Both the position numbers and the translations under genes were made by a program. This document shows, piece by piece, positions 8,731-16,627 of a stretch of DNA of 44,979 nucleotides (position 1 is its first letter; every line of letters begins with the position of its first letter). Origin of the DNA: an uncultured Sutterella sp. (lineage in GTDB: Bacteria > Pseudomonadota > Gammaproteobacteria > Burkholderiales > Burkholderiaceae_F); the NCBI GenBank assembly GCA_937943605.1, contig CALEAW010000056.1:1-44979 (forward strand), written 5' to 3'. The notes under the pieces were generated by a model. That model worked only from the letters and a program-made list of their open reading frames with translations, did not search any database and was not told where the DNA came from.

Positions 8731-8765
8731 CTTGTCGAACCTAACCATCGGTCATGGCGGTGTGA

Positions 8766-10013
8766 CTACCTCACTGGCGGCACATCGGGTCTTTGTCGAC
8801 AGGGTATCAGCTGGTTGGCTGGCGCTTGCCAATAGGGATTACTTCGTGTAGAAGTGAGGCACGGGTCATTCAAAAAGCCTGGATCCACACGCACGGCACC
8901 TGTCAACGCAGCCTGTTTGGTGCGGCGTTCATGAGGAGCCCCTTTGCGAAAATCCTCAATGCCTTGACCGGGCACAGCGACATAGCGCGAGCCGCCCAAC
9001 GAGATGCCCGCGCGCGTGACGCCGTCAACAGGCTTAAAGAGCAAAATATCGCCAGCCTTCAATTGGTCAAAGCGCTTACCAGGCTTAACGGCAGGGTAGC
9101 GCTTGGTCAACATGTCTGGGTCACGTTGCAGATAAAGGTCGTGCCTCAAAAAGACGTCACGCAAAAAGGCACCACCGTCAGGGTAAGACGTTTTGCTCAA
9201 AGCTTTAGCCGTCTCAGCAATCGACTTCATAAAGGCGGCGGTCGATACGCGACGTGCAGACTCTTCGCGCATTTGAAAGTCGTAAAGCGGTTCTGCCTCG
9301 GCTAGGTTGATGGTCCCTAATCGCCCATCGGGGAGGGCTGCCATCCAAGTTTTGTCGTCTTTACGGTCTAAACGTAATACGGCGCCATGTGGCACATGAA
9401 TCAATTCAACGCCTTGATGCTCTGGTGATTCGACTTGGATAGAGGTTTGCAGTGCGGTCACGATCAATTTGTCACGTCGATTCCAAATGAGAATACCAGT
9501 GTCGTCCACGGCACGGAGACTGGAGGAAGGCGCGAGACCGATAGAGCCATTAGGCAATTGCACAAGGGTCTCACCCGCTTGATCGTCTAAGCGACGAAGA
9601 GGCGTGCCCATGAGCACCGTCATTTGCGTACGATTTTGAAGGTCTTTGACAACGACCGACGGCGTTTTAACGATGGCCCAGGTTTTATCTTGAAGGTCAT
9701 CTCGAGACGGCAATAAACGGACTTTGACGTCAATCGGGATGTGCTTGACGTAATAAGCCGCACGTAAATCAGCAAGCGCAGCAGGATTATTGGTGCGTCC
9801 TTCTAAAAGGACACGGCCATTGGTTTCGCGCGTTGCTTGGATCTCAAAGAGGTCGAGACGTTCGTCAGGCGCGTGTTTGGCTCGCACCGATTCAATGATC
9901 TGTGTGTCGATATTGTCTGACGCGGCTTGTTGTGCCACGGGACTTGCTTCAGTTAAAGAAGAAGCCGCAAAGAGTGAAAGAAGATTCAAAAAAGCAGACA
10001 GTTGACGACGCAT
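8766..10013 (-). CDS. secreted SH3 / degenerate NlpC-P60 protein
   Basis: 415 aa. A signal peptide (about residues 1-24) is followed by a BON-like segment (about 35-100), two SH3-like segments (about 112-170 and 185-242), and a C-terminal NlpC/P60 fold (about 270-350). The fold is recognisable from FLRDVFLRHDLYLQRD, LKAGDILLFKP and GISLGGSRYVAV. The catalytic residues are gone: the family D-C-S-G is D279-G-G-A, and the family His before VGIYLG is R334 in RAGISLG. The protein may therefore bind peptidoglycan rather than cut it. ATG 10013 has GAGG 7-8 nt upstream; the longer TTG start at 10025 would include that ribosome site. The gene follows serB on the same strand, separated by a hairpin. 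Confidence 0.8.
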   Translation of the reverse strand: MRRQLSAFLNLLSLFAASSLTEASPVAQQAASDNIDTQIIESVRAKHAPDERLDLFEIQATRETNGRVLLEGRTNNPAALADLRAAYYVKHIPIDVKVRLLPSRDDLQDKTWAIVKTPSVVVKDLQNRTQMTVLMGTPLRRLDDQAGETLVQLPNGSIGLAPSSSLRAVDDTGILIWNRRDKLIVTALQTSIQVESPEHQGVELIHVPHGAVLRLDRKDDKTWMAALPDGRLGTINLAEAEPLYDFQMREESARRVSTAAFMKSIAETAKALSKTSYPDGGAFLRDVFLRHDLYLQRDPDMLTKRYPAVKPGKRFDQLKAGDILLFKPVDGVTRAGISLGGSRYVAVPGQGIEDFRKGAPHERRTKQAALTGAVRVDPGFLNDPCLTSTRSNPYWQAPANQLIPCRQRPDVPPVR

Positions 10014-10027
10014 CACAATCCTCAAAC

Positions 10028-10072
10028 AAAAAGAAATACCTCAAGCGACTGGAAAAGGGCGAGTCGCTTGAG
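10028..10072 (-). terminator. hairpin between serB and the NlpC/P60-like gene
   Basis: CTCAAGCGACT (10040-10050) and AGTCGCTTGAG (10062-10072) form a perfect 11-bp stem; on the minus strand it is followed by TATTTCTTTTTG. It probably ends serB transcription only partly, since the T run is interrupted. Confidence 0.6.
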
Positions 10073-10092
10073 ACGTTCTATTCTACCTGCGA

Positions 10093-10953
10093 CTAGTTCC
10101 ATGCTTCTTTAAAGAGAAGCATGAGGCCATCAAGTCCCGCGGCCGTGACCTGGTATTTGGCTTGTGCACGCACGACGGGCTTCGCGTGAAAAGCGACGCC
10201 AATGCCAGCTGCACCCAACATTTCAAGGTCGTTGGCGCCGTCACCCGCGGCAATCGCAGCTTTGATTGAAACGCCTTCAAGGGCACATAAGATTTCGAGC
10301 GTACGACGTTTGCCATCGGCATCCAAAATGCGACCGCCAGCAGGACCCGTGACGTGCCCCGTCAAATGGTCACCATCGATATCAAGCTCATTACTAAAGG
10401 CGCCATTCATGCCTAAACGCTCGGCGACCACTTTTGTGAAATTCGTAAAGCCGCCTGAGAGGATATAGGTTTTTACGCCGTGAGAACGACAAAAGTCGAT
10501 AAGGGCAGTGGCACCCGACTGTAAGCGGATCCCTTGAAGGGCATCCGTAATGATCGTGGTCGGGGCATCTTTGAGAAGCGCAACACGGTTGGTGAGGCTT
10601 TCAGCAAAGGTCTGATGACCTTCCATCGCGGCACGTGTGGCTGCGGCTACTTCGTTACCAACGCCCGCTAAAGCGGCCATATCATCAATACATTCGTTAT
10701 GAATGATGGTGCCATCCATGTCTAGACATAAGACACGATAGTTTTTGATCGATAAGTTGGCCGGTACAACGACGGCGTCGATGGTCTCATCGTCAGCATA
10801 ACGACGTGCAATCGTCCGTGCAGTCATGGGTGAAAGATCACAGAGACGTACCCCCTTGGGGCGTGAGAGTACTTCGCTAATCTGAAATTCGTCGGCAAGG
10901 TCACAAAGAACATCAGGCGTGACACCAGGGCCCATTAAAATCAAGTCGTTCAC
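10093..10953 (-). CDS. serB: phosphoserine phosphatase
   Basis: 286 aa. It catalyses the final step of serine synthesis, hydrolysis of phosphoserine. The HAD nucleophile motif D78-M-D80-G-T, the ILSGGFTNF threonine/serine region, GKRR lysine, and GDGANDLEMLGAAGIGVAFHAKP motif are complete. An N-terminal regulatory-like segment of about 70 residues precedes the catalytic domain as in gamma- and betaproteobacterial SerB. The start codon is GTG at 10953, preceded by AGAGG. The gene is divergent from the EamA permease gene. Confidence 0.93.
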   Translation of the reverse strand: MNDLILMGPGVTPDVLCDLADEFQISEVLSRPKGVRLCDLSPMTARTIARRYADDETIDAVVVPANLSIKNYRVLCLDMDGTIIHNECIDDMAALAGVGNEVAAATRAAMEGHQTFAESLTNRVALLKDAPTTIITDALQGIRLQSGATALIDFCRSHGVKTYILSGGFTNFTKVVAERLGMNGAFSNELDIDGDHLTGHVTGPAGGRILDADGKRRTLEILCALEGVSIKAAIAAGDGANDLEMLGAAGIGVAFHAKPVVRAQAKYQVTAAGLDGLMLLFKEAWN

Positions 10954-11115
10954 AGAACACCTCTGAGCAAAACAAGTCTAATAACAGTAGACGATATCGC
11001 TCGCGCTCGCAATGATGCAAAAGTCGTATTTCACCTGGCTAGCACATTTCCCGTATGGTTAAAAGCGACAAAAATAAGTAAGATTCGACGTTACGACAAT
11101 TAAAACGCTTCTGTT

Positions 11116-12048
11116 ATGACTCTCTTTCAATTACGCCAAACCGTCTTTTTGCTCATTACCGCGACCATCTGGGGCTTGAGTTTTGTCGCTCAGTCTGTTG
11201 GTATGGATCATGTAGGCCCTTTCACATTTACGTCTTTTCGTATGTGTTTAGGGGCGCTCTTTTTGATGCCGTTTCTACTTTGGGCGCGTCGACGACTCAA
11301 GATCACGAATCCCGTTGAATATGCACACCGCTCGTCGCCTGCCTATCGTAAGACCTTGTTGATAGGGAGTATTTGCTGTGGACTTTGCCTCTTTGGTGGT
11401 GAGTCTTTGCAGCAGTTTGGTCTCGTGCATGACACTGAGGTCGGTAAAGCAGGTTTTATTACCGCACTCTATATTGTGTTGGTGCCTCTGATCGGTTTGA
11501 TTTTAGGTCGTAAAACAGGGTGGCTTGTGTGGGTGGCTGTCGCGATTGCCATCGGCGGCTTGTGGTTCTTGTGTGTGCCGCCAGAAGGATTTTCGATTCG
11601 CTTGGGCGACTTTTATACGTTGCTCTGTGCCTTTGTCTTTTCGTTGCATATCTTGGTGATCTCGTTTTTTGTGACGAAAGTCAATGGCGTCGAACTCGCC
11701 GCTGGGCAGTTTATTTGTGGTTCAATCACGGCCACGTGTGCGATGCTTCTCACTGAAACCCCTACGATCGAAGGTCTCCAAGGCGCAATGTGGCCGCTAT
11801 TGTGGGCGGGCATTATGTCTAACGGGATTGCGTATACCCTTCAGATTGTGGGTCAGCGTGGGATGAACGAAACGGTCGCTAGCCTCATTATGAGTTTAGA
11901 AAGCGCAATTGCTGTGATCGCAGGGTGGTTCTTGTTAGGTGAAGTGCTCTCTGAGCGCGAACTCTTTGGCTGCCTCTTGATGGCTGGCGCAGTGGTGTTG
12001 GCGCAGTTACCTACGCCAAAGAAAAAGACGAAGGTCGAAGCGACCTAA
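11116..12048 (+). CDS. EamA/DMT-superfamily permease
   Basis: 310 aa with about ten hydrophobic segments arranged as two EamA repeats: WGLSFVAQSVGMDHVGPFTFTSFR near residues 18-41 and the second repeat ending in SLIMSLESAIAVIAGWFLLGE, both family-typical. Members export or import metabolites and amino acids across the inner membrane; the substrate cannot be told. It is divergent from serB with a 162-nt shared upstream region and ends at a strong bidirectional terminator. The ribosome site is weak. Confidence 0.88.
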   Translation: MTLFQLRQTVFLLITATIWGLSFVAQSVGMDHVGPFTFTSFRMCLGALFLMPFLLWARRRLKITNPVEYAHRSSPAYRKTLLIGSICCGLCLFGGESLQQFGLVHDTEVGKAGFITALYIVLVPLIGLILGRKTGWLVWVAVAIAIGGLWFLCVPPEGFSIRLGDFYTLLCAFVFSLHILVISFFVTKVNGVELAAGQFICGSITATCAMLLTETPTIEGLQGAMWPLLWAGIMSNGIAYTLQIVGQRGMNETVASLIMSLESAIAVIAGWFLLGEVLSERELFGCLLMAGAVVLAQLPTPKKKTKVEAT

Positions 12049-12100
12049 ATCGACTTGAAGCGCCCTAAGGTGATTCAAAGGACGCTTCAAAACAGACACT

Positions 12101-12144
12101 AAAAATGCTAATGGCTCCGTCAGTCGCCCGACGGAGCCATTTTT
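12101..12144. terminator. bidirectional terminator between convergent genes
   Basis: AATGGCTCCGTC (12110-12121) pairs perfectly with GACGGAGCCATT (12130-12141); AAAAA lies on the left side and TTTT on the right, so it can serve the EamA gene and the large dehydrogenase gene. Confidence 0.88.
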
Positions 12145-12173
12145 GCGCCCGCAATTTAGGTCAAGGAGCGCGA

Positions 12174-15100
12174 CTATACATAGACCTTTTCGATACCGCC
12201 ATTCTTGGCTGTACGAATGAATTGGTCACGCCAGTTAGCGCCGAGAATTTGGCGAGCCATTTCAACGACGACATAGTCGGTCGTGAAGTTGGCGCGTCCT
12301 TCGTAGCGCGAAAGACCTTGCAAGCAACCCGGGCAGGTCGTGAGCATCTTGACGTTGCCCGTGACTTCAGCTTTGGCTTTGGCCTTTTCGATTTCTTCGA
12401 ACTTACGCGTGCGAACCTGAGAGGCAATGTCAGGGCGTTTCACAGCAAAGAGTCCCGATTCGCCACAGCAGCGTTCGCTCTGAACGACGTTGGCCCCGGT
12501 GAGCTGCTTAACAGTATCCAAAGGTACGCTGTTACGCAGCGGCGTATGGCACGGATCGTGATAGAGGTACTTGCCTTCGTTCGTTGGCATCGTGATGCCA
12601 CGTTCCAAGAGGAATTCGTGGATGTCGATGATACGACAACCCGGGAAGATACGATTGAAGTCGTATTCGTCCAAGGCCTTAATACACGTACCGCAACTCA
12701 CGACCACCGTACGAATGTCGAGGTAGTTGAGCGTGTTGGCCATACGATGGAAGAGCACACGATTTTCGGTCATGAGCTTTTCGGCCTTTGCAGTATTGCC
12801 ATAGGCTAATTGCGGGTGACCGCAGCAACGATAGCCCGGCGGCAAGACGGTCTGAACGCCTGCGTGCCAAAGCATGGCTTGAACGGCAAGCCCAACGTCT
12901 CCAAAGAGCTTTTCGGAGCCGCAACCAGGGAAGTAGAAAACGGCTTCGGTGTCTTCAGGCATGTCCGGACGACGCAGGATTGGGATCATGATTTCTTCTT
13001 CAATCCCCAATTCTTGACGCATGGTTTTGGCTGGCATACGGTTGGGCAATGGGGCACTCAAGAGATGGATGACCTGCCCTTTGAGGCTTGGACGACCCGT
13101 TGTAGAGCGAGGTTCCGTACGAATCTTTTCGAGCGTACCACTAAGACGCTTTTCAACGAGTTCGTGTCCCATACGCTGGAGCTTGTAACCCGCACGTACG
13201 GCACCTGCATGAAGGGCACGCACGGCGATCGGATTGACGGCATCGACCAACGCTTCGCCCGCTATGGCTGCAGGATTGAAGTCACGATAGCCACTACGCG
13301 CTAAGAAGGCCTTGACTGCCGTTGTGACGTGACCAAAGTCGATCTTCACGGGGCAAGGCTTCACGCAACGGTGGCAGATCGTGCAGTGGTCAGCTAAGTC
13401 AACGAGTTCGTTAAAGTGACGTAACGAAAGGCCACGACGCGTCTGTGACTCGTAAAGGAAGGCTTCGGTCATGAGCCCTAAAGCCAGAATTTTGTTGCGC
13501 GGCGAGTAGAGTAAGTTGGCACGCGGAATATGCGTCGTGCAAACAGGCTTACATTTACCACAACGTAGGCAATTCTTGACGGACTGAGAAATCGCACCAA
13601 GGCCCGAATTTTCAAGAATCAAGGATTCTGCGCGGAAGAGTTCAAAGGACGGCGTATAGGCGCGTTCAAGACCACCGCCCGCCATGAGTTTGCCTCGATT
13701 AAAGCGACCCTCAGGGTCAATACGCTGCTTCCATTCACGGAACGGACGGAATTTTTCGTCACTCAAGAATTCAAACTTCGTGAGACCAATCCCGTGTTCG
13801 CCAGAAATCACACCACCTAAACGTTCGGCCAAGGCCATAATGCGACCCAAGGTCTTTTCGGCGTCCTGCATCATGCCGTAGTCGTCAGAATTGACTGGCA
13901 AATTCGTATGGACGTTACCGTCACCCGCATGCATATGAAGCGCCACAAAGAGGCGGCTACGCACGTGCTTAGCATGTGCGGCTTGAAGGGTCTTCAATAG
14001 GTCGGCCGGCAGGGCTTGCGCCAAAGGCTTCAGGATGTCGCGCTTAATCGAAATGCGTAAGCGACCATCTCGCATGGCCAAGAAGATCGATTCACCGTCA
14101 ATGGGTTCGGTGCCTTCTTCAAGGTAGGGGAGTGCCAAGGCGTCGAGGTCTTCGTACATCGTGACCCAACGGTCTCGCATCTGCGCCGTCAATTCACGCG
14201 CCCACTTGATGCCTGCGGTCTGATCGTACGCTACGTCACCCAAGATGTCAGCAAAGGCGTTGGCAATACGGATCTTATTCTTAAACGAGAATTCGATATT
14301 GATGCGTTCGATTTCGTCCGAATATTCACCCAAGCGTTCAAGCGGAATCACGACGTCTTCATTTAACTTAAAGGCGTTCGTGTGTTTGGCAATGGCCGCC
14401 GTGCGAGAGCGTTCCTTCCAGTAGGCCTTACGGGCTTCGGGGGTACGCGCAATGAAGCCTGCCCCTGTACGCGCACGTGCCATTTCGCAGATGCGTTCAG
14501 CGGCAGCATCAAGGTCTGCTTCGTTATCCGAGACAATGTCGGCCAAAAGCACCATCTTAGGCATGCCGCGACCTTCTTCTTTGGCGCGATAGCCCACGGC
14601 GCGCACGTAGCGCCAGTCGATGTGTTCAAGGCCGGCGAGTTGCACGGTCTTGTGGTTGCGCACGTAGTCACGCACTTCAACAATCGCAGGCGTGGCTTGC
14701 GCGACTGTGCCATAGAATTCCAAGCAGACCGTACGGCCGTAGGTGGGCATGCGATGCAACACAAAGGCTGCTGCCATGACGATACCGTCGGTCCCTTCTT
14801 TTTGAATGGCTGGCAACCCACAGAGATATTTATCGGTCACGTCCTTGCCAAGCCCTTCTTTACGGAAGGTGCGACCAGGAATAGAGAGACGTTCAGTCTT
14901 GACGATCTTGCCATCGTCGGTGAGTTCATGAATGTCAAATTCGGCCGTTTCGACTTCGTGAATGCGACCAAAGTTGTGGCCCACACGTTCGACACGAATG
15001 ACCTTACCTTCAACGTTCACCATCTTCCACCAAGCGAGGTTGTCAATGGTCGTGCCCCATAGGGTGGCTTTCTTGCCACCCGCATTAATGGCTACGTTGC

Positions 15101-15935
15101 CTCCAATACAGCAAGCATCGGCGGAGGCTGGGTCGACGGCAAAAACGAGTCCCGCCGCAGTTGCAGCTTCTTCAATACGACGCGTAACGCATCCTGCACC
15201 ACATTCAATGACCGGATGTTGACCTTCAACCCCAGGGAGTTCGCGCATCACTGGACCGCTATGACGGTCAAATTTTTCCATGTTGATGACGGCGCTCATT
15301 TCGTCAAGCGGCACCGCGCCGCCCGTGTAGCCCGTACCGCCAGAACGCGGAATGATGGTGAGTTTTAAATCGAAGAGGGCACGCACAAGCGGTGCAATTT
15401 CTTCTTCTCGATCAGGGAACACCACCACAAAGGGATATTCGACACGCCAGTCGGTGGCGTCGGTGACGTGGGTCACGCGAGCAAACCCATCAAAACGGAT
15501 ATTGGTGGGTGCTGTGATGGCTGAGAGACGCTTTTTGACTTCTGCGCGCTTGGCAACTAGCTTTGGGAATGCGGCTTCAAAGTCGCAGACGGCGTTACTC
15601 GCTAAAGAAATGAGGTTGTAAACGTCGGCATTGCCCGCTGCGCGTTGACGCACGGCTTCAAGACGGCGGCTCATCTCGCGAACGAGGAGCTTTAATCGAC
15701 GCGGATGGTCAATCAAGTCGTCAACAAGATAAGGGTTACGTTTAACGGCCCAAATGTCGCCCAAGACTTCAAAAAGCATACGGGCTGAGCGACCTGTTTT
15801 GCGCGAGGTTCGTAAAGATTCAATCGTATCCCAGGCGGGGGCACCGAGGAGTCGAATCACAATTTCGCGGTCCGAAAAAGACGTGTAGTTATACGGAATT
15901 TCTCGGACGCGGGGTTTGAGTGGTGTTTCGGTCAT
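12174..15935 (-). CDS. large FAD/Fe-S dehydrogenase, DUF3683-GlcD-GlcF type fusion
   Basis: 1253 aa. Order of parts: N-terminal DUF3683-like region (about 1-170); FAD_binding_4 domain with PRSGGTGYTGGAVPLD and IGGNVAINAGGKKA (about 170-420); FAD-oxidase C-terminal domain with HMHAGDGNVHTN and GEHGIGLTKFE; a ferredoxin-like pair of clusters (CLRCGKCKPVC and CTICHRCVKPCP, about 800-870); and two CCG domains (PGCGSEKLF, YRCCGHPQ, SCGTC, DPCHTP, ERCCGESG). This combines glycolate/D-lactate dehydrogenase subunits on one chain. Related enzymes oxidise D-2-hydroxyacids and pass electrons to the quinone pool; the precise substrate is not readable. GGAG lies about 10 nt before ATG 15935. Monocistronic. 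Confidence 0.9.
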   Translation of the reverse strand: MTETPLKPRVREIPYNYTSFSDREIVIRLLGAPAWDTIESLRTSRKTGRSARMLFEVLGDIWAVKRNPYLVDDLIDHPRRLKLLVREMSRRLEAVRQRAAGNADVYNLISLASNAVCDFEAAFPKLVAKRAEVKKRLSAITAPTNIRFDGFARVTHVTDATDWRVEYPFVVVFPDREEEIAPLVRALFDLKLTIIPRSGGTGYTGGAVPLDEMSAVINMEKFDRHSGPVMRELPGVEGQHPVIECGAGCVTRRIEEAATAAGLVFAVDPASADACCIGGNVAINAGGKKATLWGTTIDNLAWWKMVNVEGKVIRVERVGHNFGRIHEVETAEFDIHELTDDGKIVKTERLSIPGRTFRKEGLGKDVTDKYLCGLPAIQKEGTDGIVMAAAFVLHRMPTYGRTVCLEFYGTVAQATPAIVEVRDYVRNHKTVQLAGLEHIDWRYVRAVGYRAKEEGRGMPKMVLLADIVSDNEADLDAAAERICEMARARTGAGFIARTPEARKAYWKERSRTAAIAKHTNAFKLNEDVVIPLERLGEYSDEIERINIEFSFKNKIRIANAFADILGDVAYDQTAGIKWARELTAQMRDRWVTMYEDLDALALPYLEEGTEPIDGESIFLAMRDGRLRISIKRDILKPLAQALPADLLKTLQAAHAKHVRSRLFVALHMHAGDGNVHTNLPVNSDDYGMMQDAEKTLGRIMALAERLGGVISGEHGIGLTKFEFLSDEKFRPFREWKQRIDPEGRFNRGKLMAGGGLERAYTPSFELFRAESLILENSGLGAISQSVKNCLRCGKCKPVCTTHIPRANLLYSPRNKILALGLMTEAFLYESQTRRGLSLRHFNELVDLADHCTICHRCVKPCPVKIDFGHVTTAVKAFLARSGYRDFNPAAIAGEALVDAVNPIAVRALHAGAVRAGYKLQRMGHELVEKRLSGTLEKIRTEPRSTTGRPSLKGQVIHLLSAPLPNRMPAKTMRQELGIEEEIMIPILRRPDMPEDTEAVFYFPGCGSEKLFGDVGLAVQAMLWHAGVQTVLPPGYRCCGHPQLAYGNTAKAEKLMTENRVLFHRMANTLNYLDIRTVVVSCGTCIKALDEYDFNRIFPGCRIIDIHEFLLERGITMPTNEGKYLYHDPCHTPLRNSVPLDTVKQLTGANVVQSERCCGESGLFAVKRPDIASQVRTRKFEEIEKAKAKAEVTGNVKMLTTCPGCLQGLSRYEGRANFTTDYVVVEMARQILGANWRDQFIRTAKNGGIEKVYV

Positions 15936-16372
15936 AGGGGGCTCCGAAATTTTTGACGTGTGACGAGTTGCCCACGACTTGGCGGCAACGGGTCAACGTG
16001 AAATGGCAGTATGAATTCATTCTAACCCATTGAAAGAGAGGGAAATTAGCTCAGACGGTTTAGGCTGTATCGCCCATCTGTACCCCGATAGAGGTAGGTG
16101 TATAGTGACTTTTTGTGTAGGTTTTCGGTACGCAAATGTCGTTTTTTGTGGCCTTGGTCTTAAGGCTGATTCAACAGGCGGCCTGTATCATGACAGCAAT
16201 AGAAAAAAATGACGGTATTTCGCGAGAGAAGTTCTCAATTTGTCTCTGAAAAAGGTAAAATGCTGTCATCTTAACGAGAATGATTTTCTTTTCATTGCTA
16301 AAAAAGTGCTTAGTCGGTTCTGGCACGCTAGCTAAAAGAAAACTTAAAAGAATTAAAGACCCTCTTGTTGTT
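15936..16372. other. 437-nt divergent intergenic region upstream of the dehydrogenase and feoA
   Basis: It should hold the dehydrogenase promoter (left) and the feoAB promoter (right). A Fur-box-like sequence is annotated separately at 16276-16294. A stretch near 16040-16065 resembles a tRNA D-arm but no tRNA can be completed. No gene is seen. Confidence 0.5.
16276..16294 (+). promoter_or_regulatory. Fur-box-like operator upstream of feoAB
   Basis: GAGAATGATTTTCTTTTCA matches the classical 19-bp Fur consensus at 12 of 19 positions by my hand count, including the left GA-AATGAT half. Its place about 80 nt before feoA fits iron-dependent repression of a ferrous iron uptake operon. A weak site by sequence alone. 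Confidence 0.45.
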
Positions 16373-16627
16373 ATGGTTGATGTGATGACACTTGACACGG
16401 CGCCACTCGGTGAAGAGTTGGAAGTGGTGCGTGTGAAGGCTGAAGATGCACCCGAATCGTGGGACATCTGGCTCGAAGAAATTGGTTTTACGCCTGGTGA
16501 ACCTTGCATGGTGCTACAACGCGCTGCGCTCGGTGGTGACCCCATTGCGGTTCGCATTGGGGTTTCGACGTTTGCGTTGCGTTTGGCTGAAGCGGCCTGT
16601 ATTGAAGTTCGTGCAAGGAGTCACTAA
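16373..16627 (+). CDS. feoA: ferrous iron transport protein A
   Basis: About 84 aa SH3-like cytoplasmic protein that assists FeoB. It reads TLDTAPLGEELEVVRV at the start and PIAVRIGVSTFALRLAEAACIEV at the end, the typical FeoA pattern. The open frame extends upstream to 16280, but the extra residues are Lys-rich and unlike FeoA, so ATG 16373 (or 16385) is preferred; neither has a strong ribosome site. The stop codon TAA is followed immediately by the feoB ATG, so the two genes form one operon. Confidence 0.82.
   Translation: MVDVMTLDTAPLGEELEVVRVKAEDAPESWDIWLEEIGFTPGEPCMVLQRAALGGDPIAVRIGVSTFALRLAEAACIEVRARSH

Noticed and set aside
12105..12809. 234-codon plus-strand open frame inside the large dehydrogenase gene
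   Set aside because: It runs antisense to a gene with complete motifs and has no family signature; it is a shadow frame.
16038..16110. tRNA-like start (GGGAAATTAGCTCAGACGGTTTAGG)
   Set aside because: It looks like an acceptor plus D-arm, but no anticodon stem, T-loop GTTCGA or 3' acceptor complement follows.
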